64,000 bases of DNA from Hyphomicrobiales bacterium (GTDB taxonomy: Bacteria > Pseudomonadota > Alphaproteobacteria > Rhizobiales > Beijerinckiaceae). The notes below the pieces were generated by a model. It was not told where the DNA came from. It did not search any database and saw only the letters and a list, made by a program, of their open reading frames with translations. The stretch covers positions 26,275 through 90,274 of the forward strand of contig JAIYDY010000022.1 of the NCBI GenBank assembly GCA_027487245.1. Direction: 5' to 3'. Below are positions 1 to 9,153 of the stretch, one piece after another. Position numbers and translations under genes: made by a program. Position 1 is the stretch's first letter, and every line of letters starts with the position of its first letter.

Positions 1-240
1 CGCCGCCACCGCCGCGATGCCGGCGCCGAGGAAAGCGAGCGCGAAGCTCGCCTCCAGAGGCCAGCCCAGACGGACATTGGCATACCAGCCGGCATAGGCC
101 CCGATCGTGGCCAGCGAACCGATGGCAAAGTTCGGGTAGCGGAGCACGGCGAAGATCGCCGTGAAGCCGATGGCCGGGACCGCAAGGATGGTCCCGGACA
201 CGAGCCCGTTGAGCAGGGCCTGGACGATGGATGAGAGCAT
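1..240 (-). CDS. Branched-chain amino acid/amide-type ABC permease, LivH family (partial)
   Basis: Inner-membrane permease of a branched-chain-amino-acid-type (HAAT) ABC importer. Only the first 80 residues lie in the window; the 3' part runs off the left edge. The N-terminus MLSSIVQALLNGLVSGTI and the following GFTAIFAVLRYPNFAIG are typical of LivH: a first membrane helix and then the short conserved loop with Pro-Asn-Phe. The ATG lies 13 bases downstream of the stop of the binding-protein gene, so it is the next gene of the same minus-strand operon. The amidase upstream in the operon suggests amide or urea rather than leucine as substrate; that is inference. Confidence 0.85.
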   Translation of the reverse strand, partial: MLSSIVQALLNGLVSGTILAVPAIGFTAIFAVLRYPNFAIGSLATIGAYAGWYANVRLGWPLEASFALAFLGAGIAAVAA

Positions 241-253
241 TGCCGATGCGCGA

Positions 254-1459
254 TCAGGCGATCCGCACCAGCGCCATCTTGCCGGCCTTCACCTGTTCGT
301 AGCGGAACTTCACCTCGCTGATGTCGCCCAGATCGGTGAAGTCGCAAGGACCGGAGGCGCCGTCATAGTCGACCTTCTTGCCGGCCACGATGGCCTTCAG
401 ACCGTCGACGGCATTGTCGACCTTGTCGCCGCCGCCCTGGCTGACCTTGCGCACGTTGTCGCGGATGCCCTGGCCGGTGGCATCCTTGCCCTGCGCCATC
501 GCCATCAGCGCCAAGTTGACGTGATCGTAGATCTGGCAGGCGAACGGATCGGGGCTGGCCTGCTTGGTCAGGTCAGCGACCTTCTTCCAGCCGGCCGAGC
601 CTTCCTGTGGCGAGGGCAGCATGCCGTAGGCGCCTTCGGTCGCCTCAGGCTGGCCGACATTGTCGACGAGCTTCTGGTTGATCGAATAGCCCGGCCCGAC
701 CACCTTGCCCTTGTAGCCGGCGCGGAAGAGGTCACGCATCAGCACTGTGGTGTCGGTCAGGTAGCCGCCGACGAAGATGCAGTCGGCGTTGTAGCGCATG
801 GCCTGATCGACCTCGGTGCGCAGGCTCGGCTTCTTGTCGTCGTAGATCAGCAGTTCGGTCGCGCCGCCCACCTTGTCGTAGGCAATCTTGAAATTGTTGA
901 AGGTGGACTGGGTAAAGGGGGTCTGCGGCATCATGAAGAAGGCGCGCTTGCCGCCGGAGACCTCAAGGCAGAATTCGGCGAACTTGCGGCCCTGGAGGGT
1001 GGTGTTGGGCTGGGTGCGCACCAGCCAGCCATTGTGCGGCAGCTGGGTGATCGAATCGGCGCCCGAGACGGTGAACAGGAAGGTCTTGCTTTCCCAGCAC
1101 AGCGGCGCCACCGCCGTGGTGACGGCAGAGGCCCAGGTGCCCATGATGGCGGTGACCTTGTCGACATCGATCAGCTTGCGGGCGGCGCGCACGCCGGCCT
1201 CGGCATTGGTCTGGTCGTCTTCGGAGATGACCTGGATCTGGCGTCCGAGCACGCCGCCGGCGGCGTTGACCTCGTCCGCCACGGCCTTCACCACATTGGC
1301 CATGCCTGGGCCATACTGGCCGCCCGAACCGGTGAGCGGTGTCAGGGTGCCGATGCGGATCGGGCCGGCCTGCGCACGGACGATGGCGGGTGCGGCGAGC
1401 AGCGCGGTGCCGGCGGCTGCCCCTGCCAGAAGCTGGCGGCGATGGATGATCAGGCTCAT
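254..1459 (-). CDS. Periplasmic substrate-binding protein of a HAAT-type ABC importer (LivK/AmiC-like)
   Basis: Type I periplasmic binding protein of 401 residues. The start at 1459 is chosen because an AGGAGAG ribosome site stands 6 bases upstream and a twin-arginine-like signal peptide follows (HRRQLLAGAAAG, then a hydrophobic stretch ending AIVRAQA). The mature start (RIGTLTPLTGSGGQYG) is typical of Peripla_BP_6 proteins. It sits between the LivF-like ATPase gene and the LivH-like permease gene, the usual arrangement for one transporter. The ligand cannot be read from sequence; the amidase upstream points to short amides or urea-like compounds. Family is firm, substrate is inference. Confidence 0.88.
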   Translation of the reverse strand: MSLIIHRRQLLAGAAAGTALLAAPAIVRAQAGPIRIGTLTPLTGSGGQYGPGMANVVKAVADEVNAAGGVLGRQIQVISEDDQTNAEAGVRAARKLIDVDKVTAIMGTWASAVTTAVAPLCWESKTFLFTVSGADSITQLPHNGWLVRTQPNTTLQGRKFAEFCLEVSGGKRAFFMMPQTPFTQSTFNNFKIAYDKVGGATELLIYDDKKPSLRTEVDQAMRYNADCIFVGGYLTDTTVLMRDLFRAGYKGKVVGPGYSINQKLVDNVGQPEATEGAYGMLPSPQEGSAGWKKVADLTKQASPDPFACQIYDHVNLALMAMAQGKDATGQGIRDNVRKVSQGGGDKVDNAVDGLKAIVAGKKVDYDGASGPCDFTDLGDISEVKFRYEQVKAGKMALVRIA

Positions 1460-1526
1460 GAATGTCTCTCCTGTTGGCTTGCGGTTGACGTCGTTGCAGT
1501 CGAAGTGGCGGAGGTCTGAAGGCTGG

Positions 1527-2321
1527 TCAGGGAAGACCCGGTGAAGCGGCGGCTGTCGCCCCCGCAGGCGGCGGTTTCGATGGTGGCGCGGCTCTGGCCT
1601 GTCCATGGCCCTTGCGCCCGCCCAGGAACAGGCGGCGGATATCCTCGTCGGCGATGATGGCGCTGGCCTCGCCCTCGCGCACCACCTGTCCGTCGACGAG
1701 CACATAGCCACGGTCGCAGACGCCGAGCGCCTCGATCGCGTTCTGCTCGACCATGATGATCGCGACGCCGTCGCTGGCAAGCCCCCGTATGCTGGCAAAC
1801 AGTTCCGAAGCGGCCTTCGGGCTGAGCCCCGCGGTCGGCTCGTCGAGGGCCAGAACGCGCGGCTCGGCCATCAGGGCGATGCCCATGGCCAGCAACTGGC
1901 GCTGGCCACCGGACAGCATCCGGCCCAGCGCGCGCCGCCTCTCGGCCAGCAATGGCAGCCTTGCATAGACCGCCTCGCGCCGCTGCCGCACCTGCTTGGG
2001 GGTGGTGTAGGCCCCCATGGCGAGGTTCTCCTCGATGCTGAGAGCAGCGAAGACATTGCGCTCCTGCGGCACCAGAACGAGGCCCGCCGCCAGCACGGCC
2101 TGCGGGCTTGCCCCGGTCACATCCGCACCGGCAACGCTGACCTTTCCGGCGCTGGCGCGCAGCAGGCCGGTGGCGAGCTTGAGCGCCGTGGATTTGCCCG
2201 CGCCATTGGGGCCGATGATGGCCACCATCTCGCCGGCATCCGTCGTCATGGACACGCCCTTGACGATGTGATCGGCAGAGGCATAGCCGCCCACAAGACC
2301 CTCGATGGCCAGCACGCTCAT
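1527..2321 (-). CDS. ABC transporter ATP-binding protein, LivF family
   Basis: Cytoplasmic ATPase of the same HAAT-type importer, 264 residues, a little longer than usual LivF because of an Ala/Pro-rich C-terminal tail. Walker A GPNGAGKST is near residues 37-45, the signature is LSGGQRQLL, and Walker B is LALDEPTAGL. Its ATG overlaps the stop of the LivG-like gene by four bases (ATGA), so the two are translationally coupled. Together with the LivG-like ATPase it would power the permease partly seen at the left edge. Confidence 0.92.
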   Translation of the reverse strand: MSVLAIEGLVGGYASADHIVKGVSMTTDAGEMVAIIGPNGAGKSTALKLATGLLRASAGKVSVAGADVTGASPQAVLAAGLVLVPQERNVFAALSIEENLAMGAYTTPKQVRQRREAVYARLPLLAERRRALGRMLSGGQRQLLAMGIALMAEPRVLALDEPTAGLSPKAASELFASIRGLASDGVAIIMVEQNAIEALGVCDRGYVLVDGQVVREGEASAIIADEDIRRLFLGGRKGHGQARAAPPSKPPPAGATAAASPGLP

Positions 2322-3130
2322 GCCGCCATCTCCACACGCACACCGAGATAGGCACGCTGGACCTCGGCATCCTCGCGCACGGCATCGAACGAGCCCTCCG
2401 CGAGCTTGCGGCCAAGGGCCAGGACAATGACGTGATCGGCGACGCGGGAGACGAGGGCCATGTCGTGTTCGATCAGCAGCACCGTGCGCCCTTCGGCCAC
2501 GATGGCGCGCAACTGGTCGCCGATCTCCTCCGCGAGGGTCGGATTGACGCCGGCCGCCGGCTCGTCGAACAGGATGAGGCGTGGCTCGGCCATCAGAGCC
2601 CGGCCGATTTCGAGCAGTTTCTTCTGGCCGCCGGACAGGGCGGTGACGCGGTTGTCGAGCAGATGATCGAGCCTGACGCGCCGCGCGACGGCCAGCGCCT
2701 TTTCGGCCAGAGCGGCCTCGTGGTCACGGACGGCGCGGGCATCGCTGATCAGGCGAAGCAGGCTTTCGCCCGGCTGGCGCGGGCCATAGAGCATCAGGTG
2801 TTCGAACACGCTCATCTTCGGCAAGCCGCGCGCGATCTGGAAGGTGCGGACCAGCCCGAGGCGGTTGATCCTGTCCGGCGTTTCGCGCTCTAGCGGATGG
2901 CGCGCACCATCGGCGGCTGTTAGCGCGACGCGGCCGCTGTCGGCCCGCAGCAGCCCGGAGATGACGTTGAACAGCGTGGTCTTTCCGGCCCCATTCGGTC
3001 CGATCAGGGCCGTCAGCCGGCCCGGCATGATGGTGAGGCTGGCACCGTCGAGCGCTTTCAGGCCGCCAAAGGCGAGGTGAACATCCTCGATGCTCAGGAG
3101 CGGCTGCGGCGAGGGCTGCGACACGGACAT
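2318..3130 (-). CDS. ABC transporter ATP-binding protein, LivG family
   Basis: Second ATPase of the HAAT-type importer, 270 residues from the ATG at 3130; a TTG at 3151 would add seven residues. Walker A GPNGAGKTT is at about 44-52, signature ALSGGQKKLLEIG and Walker B LILFDEPAAGVNP. The last feature, with Ala-Ala-Gly-Val-Asn-Pro, is typical of LivG rather than LivF. It follows the amidase gene on the same strand with an 81-base gap that holds a palindromic operator-like site (3152-3165). Neither start has a strong ribosome site, so the exact N-terminus is uncertain. Confidence 0.9.
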   Translation of the reverse strand: MSVSQPSPQPLLSIEDVHLAFGGLKALDGASLTIMPGRLTALIGPNGAGKTTLFNVISGLLRADSGRVALTAADGARHPLERETPDRINRLGLVRTFQIARGLPKMSVFEHLMLYGPRQPGESLLRLISDARAVRDHEAALAEKALAVARRVRLDHLLDNRVTALSGGQKKLLEIGRALMAEPRLILFDEPAAGVNPTLAEEIGDQLRAIVAEGRTVLLIEHDMALVSRVADHVIVLALGRKLAEGSFDAVREDAEVQRAYLGVRVEMAA

Positions 3131-3151
3131 CAGCCCAGTGTAGAAGTCCAA

Positions 3152-3165
3152 GTTGTCCGGTCAAC
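3152..3165. promoter_or_regulatory. GntR-type operator-like palindrome upstream of the livG-like gene
   Basis: GTTGTCCGGTCAAC is an inverted repeat (GTTG-N6-CAAC with central CCGG) in the gap between the amidase and livG-like genes. The same core, TGTCCrGwCA, occurs at 10143-10152 and 18596-18605, also in gaps of the catabolic region. It resembles the TNGTCNGACNA type of site bound by FadR-subfamily GntR repressors. The regulator is not in the window. Confidence 0.4.
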
Positions 3166-3211
3166 TGGAAGATGATGCGCGCACGTCGCAGCAGCAGGGC
3201 CTGATGTCTGC

Positions 3212-4153
3212 TCAAATCTTTGGCAGGACGGATTTCGGCATCATGCCATGGATGCCTTTCGCGCCATTGACCGTCTGGGTCACGTGGAAATCGGCGATCA
3301 GACTGCACAACGAATAGGCATCTTCGGACGACAACCCGTGGCGTTCGCCGAGCCAGCCGATCAAGTCCTTCAGCGCGATGTCCATGGCCCGGTCGAGCGA
3401 GGGGTCAAAGCCCATGCTGATCAGGTGGCTGGGTGTCTCGGCACGCGGCATGGCCAGCTTCATGTCCTTGCGCACGACAAGTTCGAAAGTGCCGGTCAGC
3501 GCCGTTTCGAGCGCGGTCAGGCAAACCTCGCCATCGCCCTGCACGCCATGGCCATCGCCGCAGGAGAACATCGCACCGGGCACATGGACCGGCAGGTAGA
3601 GCGTGCTGCCGGCAACCAGTTCCTTGTTGTCGATGTTGCCGCCATGGGCACGCGGGATGACCGAGGTGATGCGGCCCCATGATGGAGGCGGCGCCACGCC
3701 CATGACGCCGAAGAACGGCTTCATGGGCAGCGTCACGCCGAAGGGAAGCGTGCAGGTCATGGCCTTTCGGTCGATCGGGATGATCAGCAGGCGCTCATCC
3801 GGGTAGCTGTCAGGCAAGGTTCCGCCCAGCGGCCTGATCAGGTTGAAGCCCCAATCCTGCCGGAGCGTGACCTCGCGGATGCGGACTTCCAGGACATCGC
3901 CCGGCATCGCGCCTGCCACGGCCACCGGCCCGGTGAGGATGTGCGCTGCCGGATAGGATTCGGCCTGCTCGCGCACGGCTTTCAGTTCAGGCGGGGTATA
4001 GCCCGGTGCCATGGCAATCATCGGCACGGTGCCCGTCAGCGTGTCGATCGTGATCGTGTCGCCGCTGGCAATGGTGACCTGCGCCGGGCGCGTCGCATCG
4101 AAGAAGCCGTTGTGGCAGGTGGCCGGGGTCGATGTCAGATGGACGTGGGGCAT
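3212..4153 (-). CDS. Acetamidase/formamidase family amidohydrolase
   Basis: FmdA/AmdA family enzyme of 313 residues that hydrolyses short aliphatic amides such as formamide or acetamide to the acid and ammonia in the cytoplasm. Family marks are the N-terminal barrel with PGDVLEVRI, the segment RAHGGNIDNKELVAG, and the metal-site region FSCGDGHGVQGDGEV. The ATG at 4153 begins MPHVHLTSTPATCHNGF, a normal family start; upstream codons continue open but give no family sequence. It heads the minus-strand operon with the livG/F/K/H-like genes, as in formamide/urea uptake loci, so imported amide would be hydrolysed at once for nitrogen. Exact substrate is not determinable. Confidence 0.88.
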   Translation of the reverse strand: MPHVHLTSTPATCHNGFFDATRPAQVTIASGDTITIDTLTGTVPMIAMAPGYTPPELKAVREQAESYPAAHILTGPVAVAGAMPGDVLEVRIREVTLRQDWGFNLIRPLGGTLPDSYPDERLLIIPIDRKAMTCTLPFGVTLPMKPFFGVMGVAPPPSWGRITSVIPRAHGGNIDNKELVAGSTLYLPVHVPGAMFSCGDGHGVQGDGEVCLTALETALTGTFELVVRKDMKLAMPRAETPSHLISMGFDPSLDRAMDIALKDLIGWLGERHGLSSEDAYSLCSLIADFHVTQTVNGAKGIHGMMPKSVLPKI

Positions 4154-4335
4154 GGTCTGCTTTCGAGAAGGCTGCCGCCGTTGATGGGCGGAGTGAGGCA
4201 GGATCGGCATGCATGGCCCATGCCGTGACAAGGCACCGGTCAGGACGATGGCATGGACATTGCCGGAAGGAACGCAGGCCGTATCATGGCTGACGCCGTC
4301 CCTCTCTTCCCGCAAAGTCACATCAGGACAAGACC

Positions 4336-4743
4336 ATGGACAATACGCCGATGCCCGAGATCGACATTCCCGCCGTGAAGGCCGAGGTCGAGGCGGCCTT
4401 CGCGCTCTACGAGACCGCGCTGGTCAGCAACGATGTCGAGACGCTCGACGGACTGTTCCATGACGATGCCCGCACGATCCGCTATGGCGGCGGCGAAAAT
4501 CTCTATGGCCATGCCGAGATTGCCGCCTTCCGTGCCGGGCGCTCGCCGGCGGGGCTCGAACGGACGCTTGAACGCACGGTGATCACCACCTACGGACATG
4601 ACTTCGCGACGGCCTGCACCCTGTTCCGCCGGGCCTCGCTGGCAGGCAAGGTCGGGCGGCAAAGCCAGACCTGGGTGCGCACGGCGCAGGGCTGGCGGGT
4701 GGTCGCCGCCCATGTCAGCATCATCCCCGATCCAGCAGCGTGA
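4336..4743 (+). CDS. hpxZ: HpxZ-like protein (AtzH/DUF3225, NTF2-like fold)
   Basis: Small 135-residue NTF2-like protein of the HpxZ/AtzH family. HpxZ is found in purine/oxalurate catabolic clusters, and AtzH in the cyanuric acid pathway supports the AtzG-AtzE amidase complex; neither is a catalyst by itself. Visible marks are the N-terminal helix with [17 protein letters not shown], the central [18 protein letters not shown], and the C-terminal [18 protein letters not shown]. The ATG has an AGGA ribosome site. It diverges from the amidase operon with a 182-base gap and is alone on the plus strand. The partner AtzG/AtzE-type amidase is not in the window, so its role here is inferred. Confidence 0.8.
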   Translation: MDNTPMPEIDIPAVKAEVEAAFALYETALVSNDVETLDGLFHDDARTIRYGGGENLYGHAEIAAFRAGRSPAGLERTLERTVITTYGHDFATACTLFRRASLAGKVGRQSQTWVRTAQGWRVVAAHVSIIPDPAA

Positions 4744-4789
4744 AGGCAGCCGGAGTGACGGAGCGGGCCGGCGAGGCAGGCTGGCGGGC

Positions 4790-5221
4790 TCAGCCCCTGT
4801 CGAGAACCTCAAGGTCGGCGGCGCTCATTGCCATGGGGATGCCGGAGCGGACGAGTTCGGCAAAGCCCTCGTTCGGCACCATGATGGTGAGGCAGTAGAG
4901 TTTCGCCGCGCCGGTGTTCTCGACAATGTGGTCATGCCCGGGCCTGACGAGGAACGAGTCGCCGGTGCGGATCTTGTGCGTCAGTCCCCCGCAATGGGAC
5001 ACGCCCTCCCCCTTCAGCACGAAGAACATCTCATGGGCATGACCGTGGTGATGCAGCGGTGTCGCGCCGCCCGGTTCAAACACCTCGATGAAGGCGTTGA
5101 AGGGCACCTTGTCGCGGATCGGATCGCAGATCATCGCCATGTAGTTGCCGTCCGAGGCCTTGATGCGAAAGGTCTCGTAGTCGGCGGGTGTGCGGACGAT
5201 GACGGGGTCTGGCGTTTCCAT
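4790..5221 (-). CDS. Small cupin-domain protein
   Basis: Single-domain cupin of 143 residues. The metal-binding motif is seen as HHHGHAHEMFFVLKGEG and the second as GDSFLVRPGHDHIVENTG, giving three or four His plus one Glu ligand. The ATG at 5221 is preferred over a TTG five codons upstream because GGAG stands seven bases before it. It lies 98 bases after the permease gene on the same strand and is probably the last gene of that operon. Such cupins can be sugar-acid isomerases, dioxygenase-like enzymes or sensors; no specific activity can be assigned. Confidence 0.8.
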   Translation of the reverse strand: METPDPVIVRTPADYETFRIKASDGNYMAMICDPIRDKVPFNAFIEVFEPGGATPLHHHGHAHEMFFVLKGEGVSHCGGLTHKIRTGDSFLVRPGHDHIVENTGAAKLYCLTIMVPNEGFAELVRSGIPMAMSAADLEVLDRG

Positions 5222-5319
5222 GAAGATGCTCCGCAAGGATTGGACGTGAAGGGTTCAGTCAGGACAGGGCAAGCACGGGATGTGCCAGCCCTGCGGCGGA
5301 CAAGGGCCGGGTGTGGACC

Positions 5320-7053
5320 TCAGCGAGCGTGCATCCGGTCGAGCCTCACCAGCCGTCCCAGCGCCACCAGGGCCAGTACCGTGGCGATGATGAGCAGCGT
5401 CGACACGGCGTGCACCGTCGGCTCCAGGCTGAAGCTGGCTTCGGCATAGATGCGCACCGGCAATGTCGTCATGCGCGCCGTGGTGAGGAAGCTGGTGACG
5501 GTGACTTCGCCGAAGGAGAGCAGGAAACTCATGATGCCTGCGGCCACCAGCCCCGGTGCAAGAGATGGCAGGACCACCAGCACGAAGCGGCGGACCGGGC
5601 CGGCGCCGAGGCTGGCTGCGGCGTTCTCCAGTGCCTGATCGAGTTGCTCGACGGAGGCATGCAGCAAGGCGATGCTGAACGGCAGAACGAGGACCACATG
5701 CACCGCCATCAGCCCGAAGAATGGCGGCACGGCTGTATAGGTCTGCAAGAGCCGCAGCATGCCGACCCCGATGGCGACGTGCGGCAGGGACAGCGGCAGC
5801 GTCCAGAACGCGGCCAGCACGCCAAGGCCGGGGAACTTCCAGCGCGCCAGCGCGAAGGCCGCCGGCAAGGCCAGCGTGATTGCGACGAAGGCTGTCGCCG
5901 CCGCCAGCTGCACCGACACCCAGAAAGCAGGGGCATAGGCCCCGCCGAAGATGGCACGCTCATACCACTTCCAGGTGAAGGCCCTGAACCCCGCGACGGT
6001 GGCCTGCGGCACATCGTTGAAGCTCTGGATGCAGACCAGCACCAGCGGCAGCAGCAGCAAAAGCAAGGCACCGGCGAGCAGGATGCGGCCGAGCACGGGG
6101 GCCACCACTTCGAGCAGGCGCATCAGCCAGACCGGCAGCGAGGCGGCGGCCTTCGGTGTGCCGGACAGCCAGGGCGTGAGCTTGCGTGCGACCACGAAGA
6201 TCAGCACGGCAAAGCCGATGCCTGCGGCGGTCATCAGCAGCGCCAGCGCCGAGGCCAGCGGTGCATTGAGATTCTGGAGCGCCTCCTGCCAGACCAGCAT
6301 GCCGGTGGTCCAGACCTTCTTGCCGCCGAGCAGCGTGGCCGAGACATAGGCCGTCGATGACATCAGGAAGACGATGACGATGCCGGCGCGCAGGCCGGGC
6401 AGCGACAGCGGCAGATCGACCAGAAAGGTGCTGGCGGTGCGCGAGGCCCCGAGGCTGGTCGCTGCCTCGTGCACCCGTGGCGGAATGCCCTGCAGCACGT
6501 CGTAGAGCGCGAGCACGAGGAAGGGCATGAACACCTGCGCCAGCGCCAGCGCGACTGCCCCATGGGTGTAGAGCATGGTCCGGAATGGCGCGATGCCGAC
6601 CAGGCCGAGGACCTGGTTGACCAGCCCGTCAGGGGCCAGCAGCAGCACCATCCCCAGCGAGCGCACCACGACGTTGGTAAGCAGCGGAATGAGGATGACG
6701 GCAAAGGCCAGTGGCCGCCACTTCACCGGCAACCGCGCCAGCCAGAGGGCGAGCGGATAGCCCAGGATGACGGTCAGGGCCGTGACGCCGATGCCGAGCA
6801 GGATCGTCTCGACGAGGACACGCAGATAAAAGCCGTCGCCAAGGATCGTGGAGAACTGCGCCGGACTGGGTCTTTGCAGGAGATCGCCGAACGGATCGGG
6901 AAACTCGTGCATGGACAGCAGCACCACCACGGCCAGCGGCGCGGCAAAGGTCAGCGCCAGCCAGAGCGTGGCTGGCGCTGCGAGGGCAGGCCCGAAGAAC
7001 CGGGAGAGAAAGCTGGTCAACCAGCAATCTCGCGGTTGAAGCGGCTCGACCAT
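5320..7053 (-). CDS. Fused two-domain ABC permease, spermidine/putrescine (PotB-PotC) type
   Basis: A 577-residue membrane protein carrying both permease halves of a polyamine/iron-type importer in one chain. The first domain (about 20-290) has the coupling motif EAATSLGASRTASTF and the second (about 320-575) has ENAAASLGAGPVRRF; each has about six hydrophobic helices. Usually PotB and PotC are separate; fusions of this kind are known in FbpB-like systems. The ATG at 7053 overlaps the binding-protein gene by 37 bases. A TTG at 7020, overlapping its stop as TTGA, is an equally possible start that would remove 11 residues. Confidence 0.88.
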   Translation of the reverse strand: MVEPLQPRDCWLTSFLSRFFGPALAAPATLWLALTFAAPLAVVVLLSMHEFPDPFGDLLQRPSPAQFSTILGDGFYLRVLVETILLGIGVTALTVILGYPLALWLARLPVKWRPLAFAVILIPLLTNVVVRSLGMVLLLAPDGLVNQVLGLVGIAPFRTMLYTHGAVALALAQVFMPFLVLALYDVLQGIPPRVHEAATSLGASRTASTFLVDLPLSLPGLRAGIVIVFLMSSTAYVSATLLGGKKVWTTGMLVWQEALQNLNAPLASALALLMTAAGIGFAVLIFVVARKLTPWLSGTPKAAASLPVWLMRLLEVVAPVLGRILLAGALLLLLLPLVLVCIQSFNDVPQATVAGFRAFTWKWYERAIFGGAYAPAFWVSVQLAAATAFVAITLALPAAFALARWKFPGLGVLAAFWTLPLSLPHVAIGVGMLRLLQTYTAVPPFFGLMAVHVVLVLPFSIALLHASVEQLDQALENAAASLGAGPVRRFVLVVLPSLAPGLVAAGIMSFLLSFGEVTVTSFLTTARMTTLPVRIYAEASFSLEPTVHAVSTLLIIATVLALVALGRLVRLDRMHAR

Positions 7054-8060
7054 TGCGGCTGGCTGCGGATGACATTGTCCCAGTCAAAATCGACCAGTTT
7101 CTCGACATCGGGCCCCATCACAAGCTTGGGCCTGAGGTCAGCCGGAACCACGAGGTTCTTGACCGTAGGCGAATAGTAGATCTGCTTGGCGTAGGCCATC
7201 ATGCAGGGCTCGCTGAGGTGGAAGTTGATCCACTCCTCGGCCAGCTTCTGGTTCCGGGTGCCGGCGGTGATGCAAGCCACGTTCATGGCGATGGCCTGGC
7301 CCTCAACCGGGTTGGCGATCTCGATGTTCGGGTTGCGGGTCTCTGCATAGAAGCGGGTGAAGCTTCCGAACTCGATGGAGATGTCGGCGACGCCCTGATC
7401 GAACATGCCGTAGAGCTGGTCCTGGCTGCCCTGGATTGCGGCAAAGGGCTTCAGTTCGCGGATCTTGCCAAAGGCGGCATCGATGTTCTTCTCGTCGCCG
7501 CCCCAGACCTTTGCTGCCATCAGCAGGCCGGCCGTGCCTTGTGCGCCGGGATAGGATGGCCAGGCGACGCGGCCCTTCCATTCCGGATTCCAGATATCCT
7601 TCCACGAGGTCACCGGCTTCGAGGCCTTGCGCTTGTCATAGACGATGGTGACGGGGTTGAAGGCCACGCCATAGCCGCCAAGCTTGGCGACGTCGTGGAG
7701 GTTGGCGAAGTTCGGCACGGCGGCTGTCGGGGCCTGCGTGACACCGTCCTTCACGGCCTGCCGGCTTTCGAAGATGTTGAGATAAAGCACGTCGAAGCTT
7801 GGACGCCCGCGCTCCGAATAGGCCCTGGCGCGGCGCTCGGGCGTGCCGCCGAGGACGTAGGAGACCTTGCAGCCGTACTTCTCGACCAGCGGCTTCTCGC
7901 AGAACTCGCGCACGATGCGCTCCTGTGCTCCGCCCCAGACGCCGACGACGAGTTCGTCGCCGGGCTTGGGCTGGGCAATGGCTGTGGTGACGAAATGGAC
8001 AGGGGCCACGGCACCGGCGCCGAGCACGAGCTTGCCGAATGTGCGTCTGGAGATGGTCAT
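7017..8060 (-). CDS. Tat-exported extracellular solute-binding protein (PotD/FbpA-like)
   Basis: Type II periplasmic binding protein of 347 residues. The start at 8060 gives MTISRRTFGKLVLGAG, a clear twin-arginine export signal (S-R-R-T-F-G-K), with AGGA upstream; 11 more open codons further upstream are ignored. Mature part features are ELVVGVWGGAQERIVREF near the N-terminus, WNPEWKGRVAWPSYPGAQG, and a C-terminal QWSSRFNREIAG. It lies between the PotA-like ATPase and the fused permease in one minus-strand operon. The ligand may be a polyamine or other small cation; the adjacent creatininase-family hydrolase suggests a lactam or cyclic amide. Ligand identity is inference. Confidence 0.88.
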   Translation of the reverse strand: MTISRRTFGKLVLGAGAVAPVHFVTTAIAQPKPGDELVVGVWGGAQERIVREFCEKPLVEKYGCKVSYVLGGTPERRARAYSERGRPSFDVLYLNIFESRQAVKDGVTQAPTAAVPNFANLHDVAKLGGYGVAFNPVTIVYDKRKASKPVTSWKDIWNPEWKGRVAWPSYPGAQGTAGLLMAAKVWGGDEKNIDAAFGKIRELKPFAAIQGSQDQLYGMFDQGVADISIEFGSFTRFYAETRNPNIEIANPVEGQAIAMNVACITAGTRNQKLAEEWINFHLSEPCMMAYAKQIYYSPTVKNLVVPADLRPKLVMGPDVEKLVDFDWDNVIRSQPQWSSRFNREIAG

Positions 8061-8100
8061 CGGAGAGATCCTTCTGGGTGACTGGGTTGGCAAAACGGGT

Positions 8101-9153
8101 TCAGGCGGAAATGAAGCTCATGCCGCCCGGCAGGGCATTGATGCGGCAGGTGCTGCCGAGGGGCGGCGGCGGGGTCTCGGAGGGGCTGAGCACGCGCACC
8201 CGCCCGGCCTCGGTCTCGACATCGACCTCGAAGACATCACCGAGATAGGCTGCGCTGGTCAGCACGCCGCCAAGTGCCAGCGGCCCGGCCTGGACATCGG
8301 ACAGCCGCAGGCGGGCGGCGCGCAGCACGATGGCTGAGGCTCCGGCCGGCGCATCCGTGCAGGTCAGGCCCGGCGCAGTGAACAGGCCCGCCTCGGTGCG
8401 TCCCTCGATCAGGGTACGTGCGCCAAGGAAGGCGGCGGTGAACGGATGGGACGGATGATCGCACAGGGCCATCGGCGTTCCGACCTCGACCAGCTTGCCA
8501 TGATCCATCACGCAGACCCGGTCGGACATGGCCAGCGCCTCTTCCTGGTCATGGGTGACGAACAGGGTCGTGATCGACAGCCGCTGCTGGAGCTGGCGGA
8601 TCTCGCTGCGCATCTCGGCCCTCAGATGGGCATCGAGATTGGACAAGGGCTCATCCAGCAACAGGACACTCGGCTCGATCACCAGCGCGCGGGCCAGGGC
8701 GACGCGCTGCTGCTGGCCGCCTGAAAGCTGCGAGGGATAGCGCTCCGACAGCCGCGACAGTGCCACGAGGTCCAGCGCGGCTGCGGCTTTTTCCAGCCGC
8801 TCGCGGGTGGCCATGCCGCGCATGCGCAAGCCGAAGGCGACGTTCTCGATCACCGTGAGATGGGGGAACAGGGCATAGGACTGGAACACGACGCCCATCT
8901 TGCGCTTGTGCGCCGGCTGGCGGGTGATGTCCTGGCCAGCGAGCGTGATGCGCCCGCCGCTGGGGGCGATGAAGCCGGCCACCATGCGCAGGGTCGTGGT
9001 CTTGCCGCAGCCCGACGGGCCGAGCAGCGCCACCAGTTCGCCGCGCCCCACCGAAAGCCTGACGCCATCCACGGCCCGCATCGTGCCATAGGTGGCGGAC
9101 AGATCATCGAGCACCAGATGAGCCGGTGCGGCGATTTCCGTGCCGGACGTCAT
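8101..9153 (-). CDS. ABC transporter ATP-binding protein, PotA/spermidine-putrescine family
   Basis: ATPase of 350 residues for the polyamine-type importer. Walker A GPSGCGKTT is at about 45-53, the signature [15 protein letters not shown], Walker B VLLLDEPLSNLD and the switch VTHDQEEALAMSD. Residues from about 260 form a C-terminal TOBE-type regulatory domain. The start overlaps the creatininase-family gene stop as ATGA (9150-9153), so the two are translationally coupled. This ties the hydrolase to the transporter in one operon. Confidence 0.92.
   Translation of the reverse strand: MTSGTEIAAPAHLVLDDLSATYGTMRAVDGVRLSVGRGELVALLGPSGCGKTTTLRMVAGFIAPSGGRITLAGQDITRQPAHKRKMGVVFQSYALFPHLTVIENVAFGLRMRGMATRERLEKAAAALDLVALSRLSERYPSQLSGGQQQRVALARALVIEPSVLLLDEPLSNLDAHLRAEMRSEIRQLQQRLSITTLFVTHDQEEALAMSDRVCVMDHGKLVEVGTPMALCDHPSHPFTAAFLGARTLIEGRTEAGLFTAPGLTCTDAPAGASAIVLRAARLRLSDVQAGPLALGGVLTSAAYLGDVFEVDVETEAGRVRVLSPSETPPPPLGSTCRINALPGGMSFISA

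Noticed and set aside
161..1519. A 452-codon open frame on the plus strand opposite the binding-protein gene
   Set aside because: It mirrors the codons of the real minus-strand gene, which has a signal peptide and family motifs; the mirror frame has neither.
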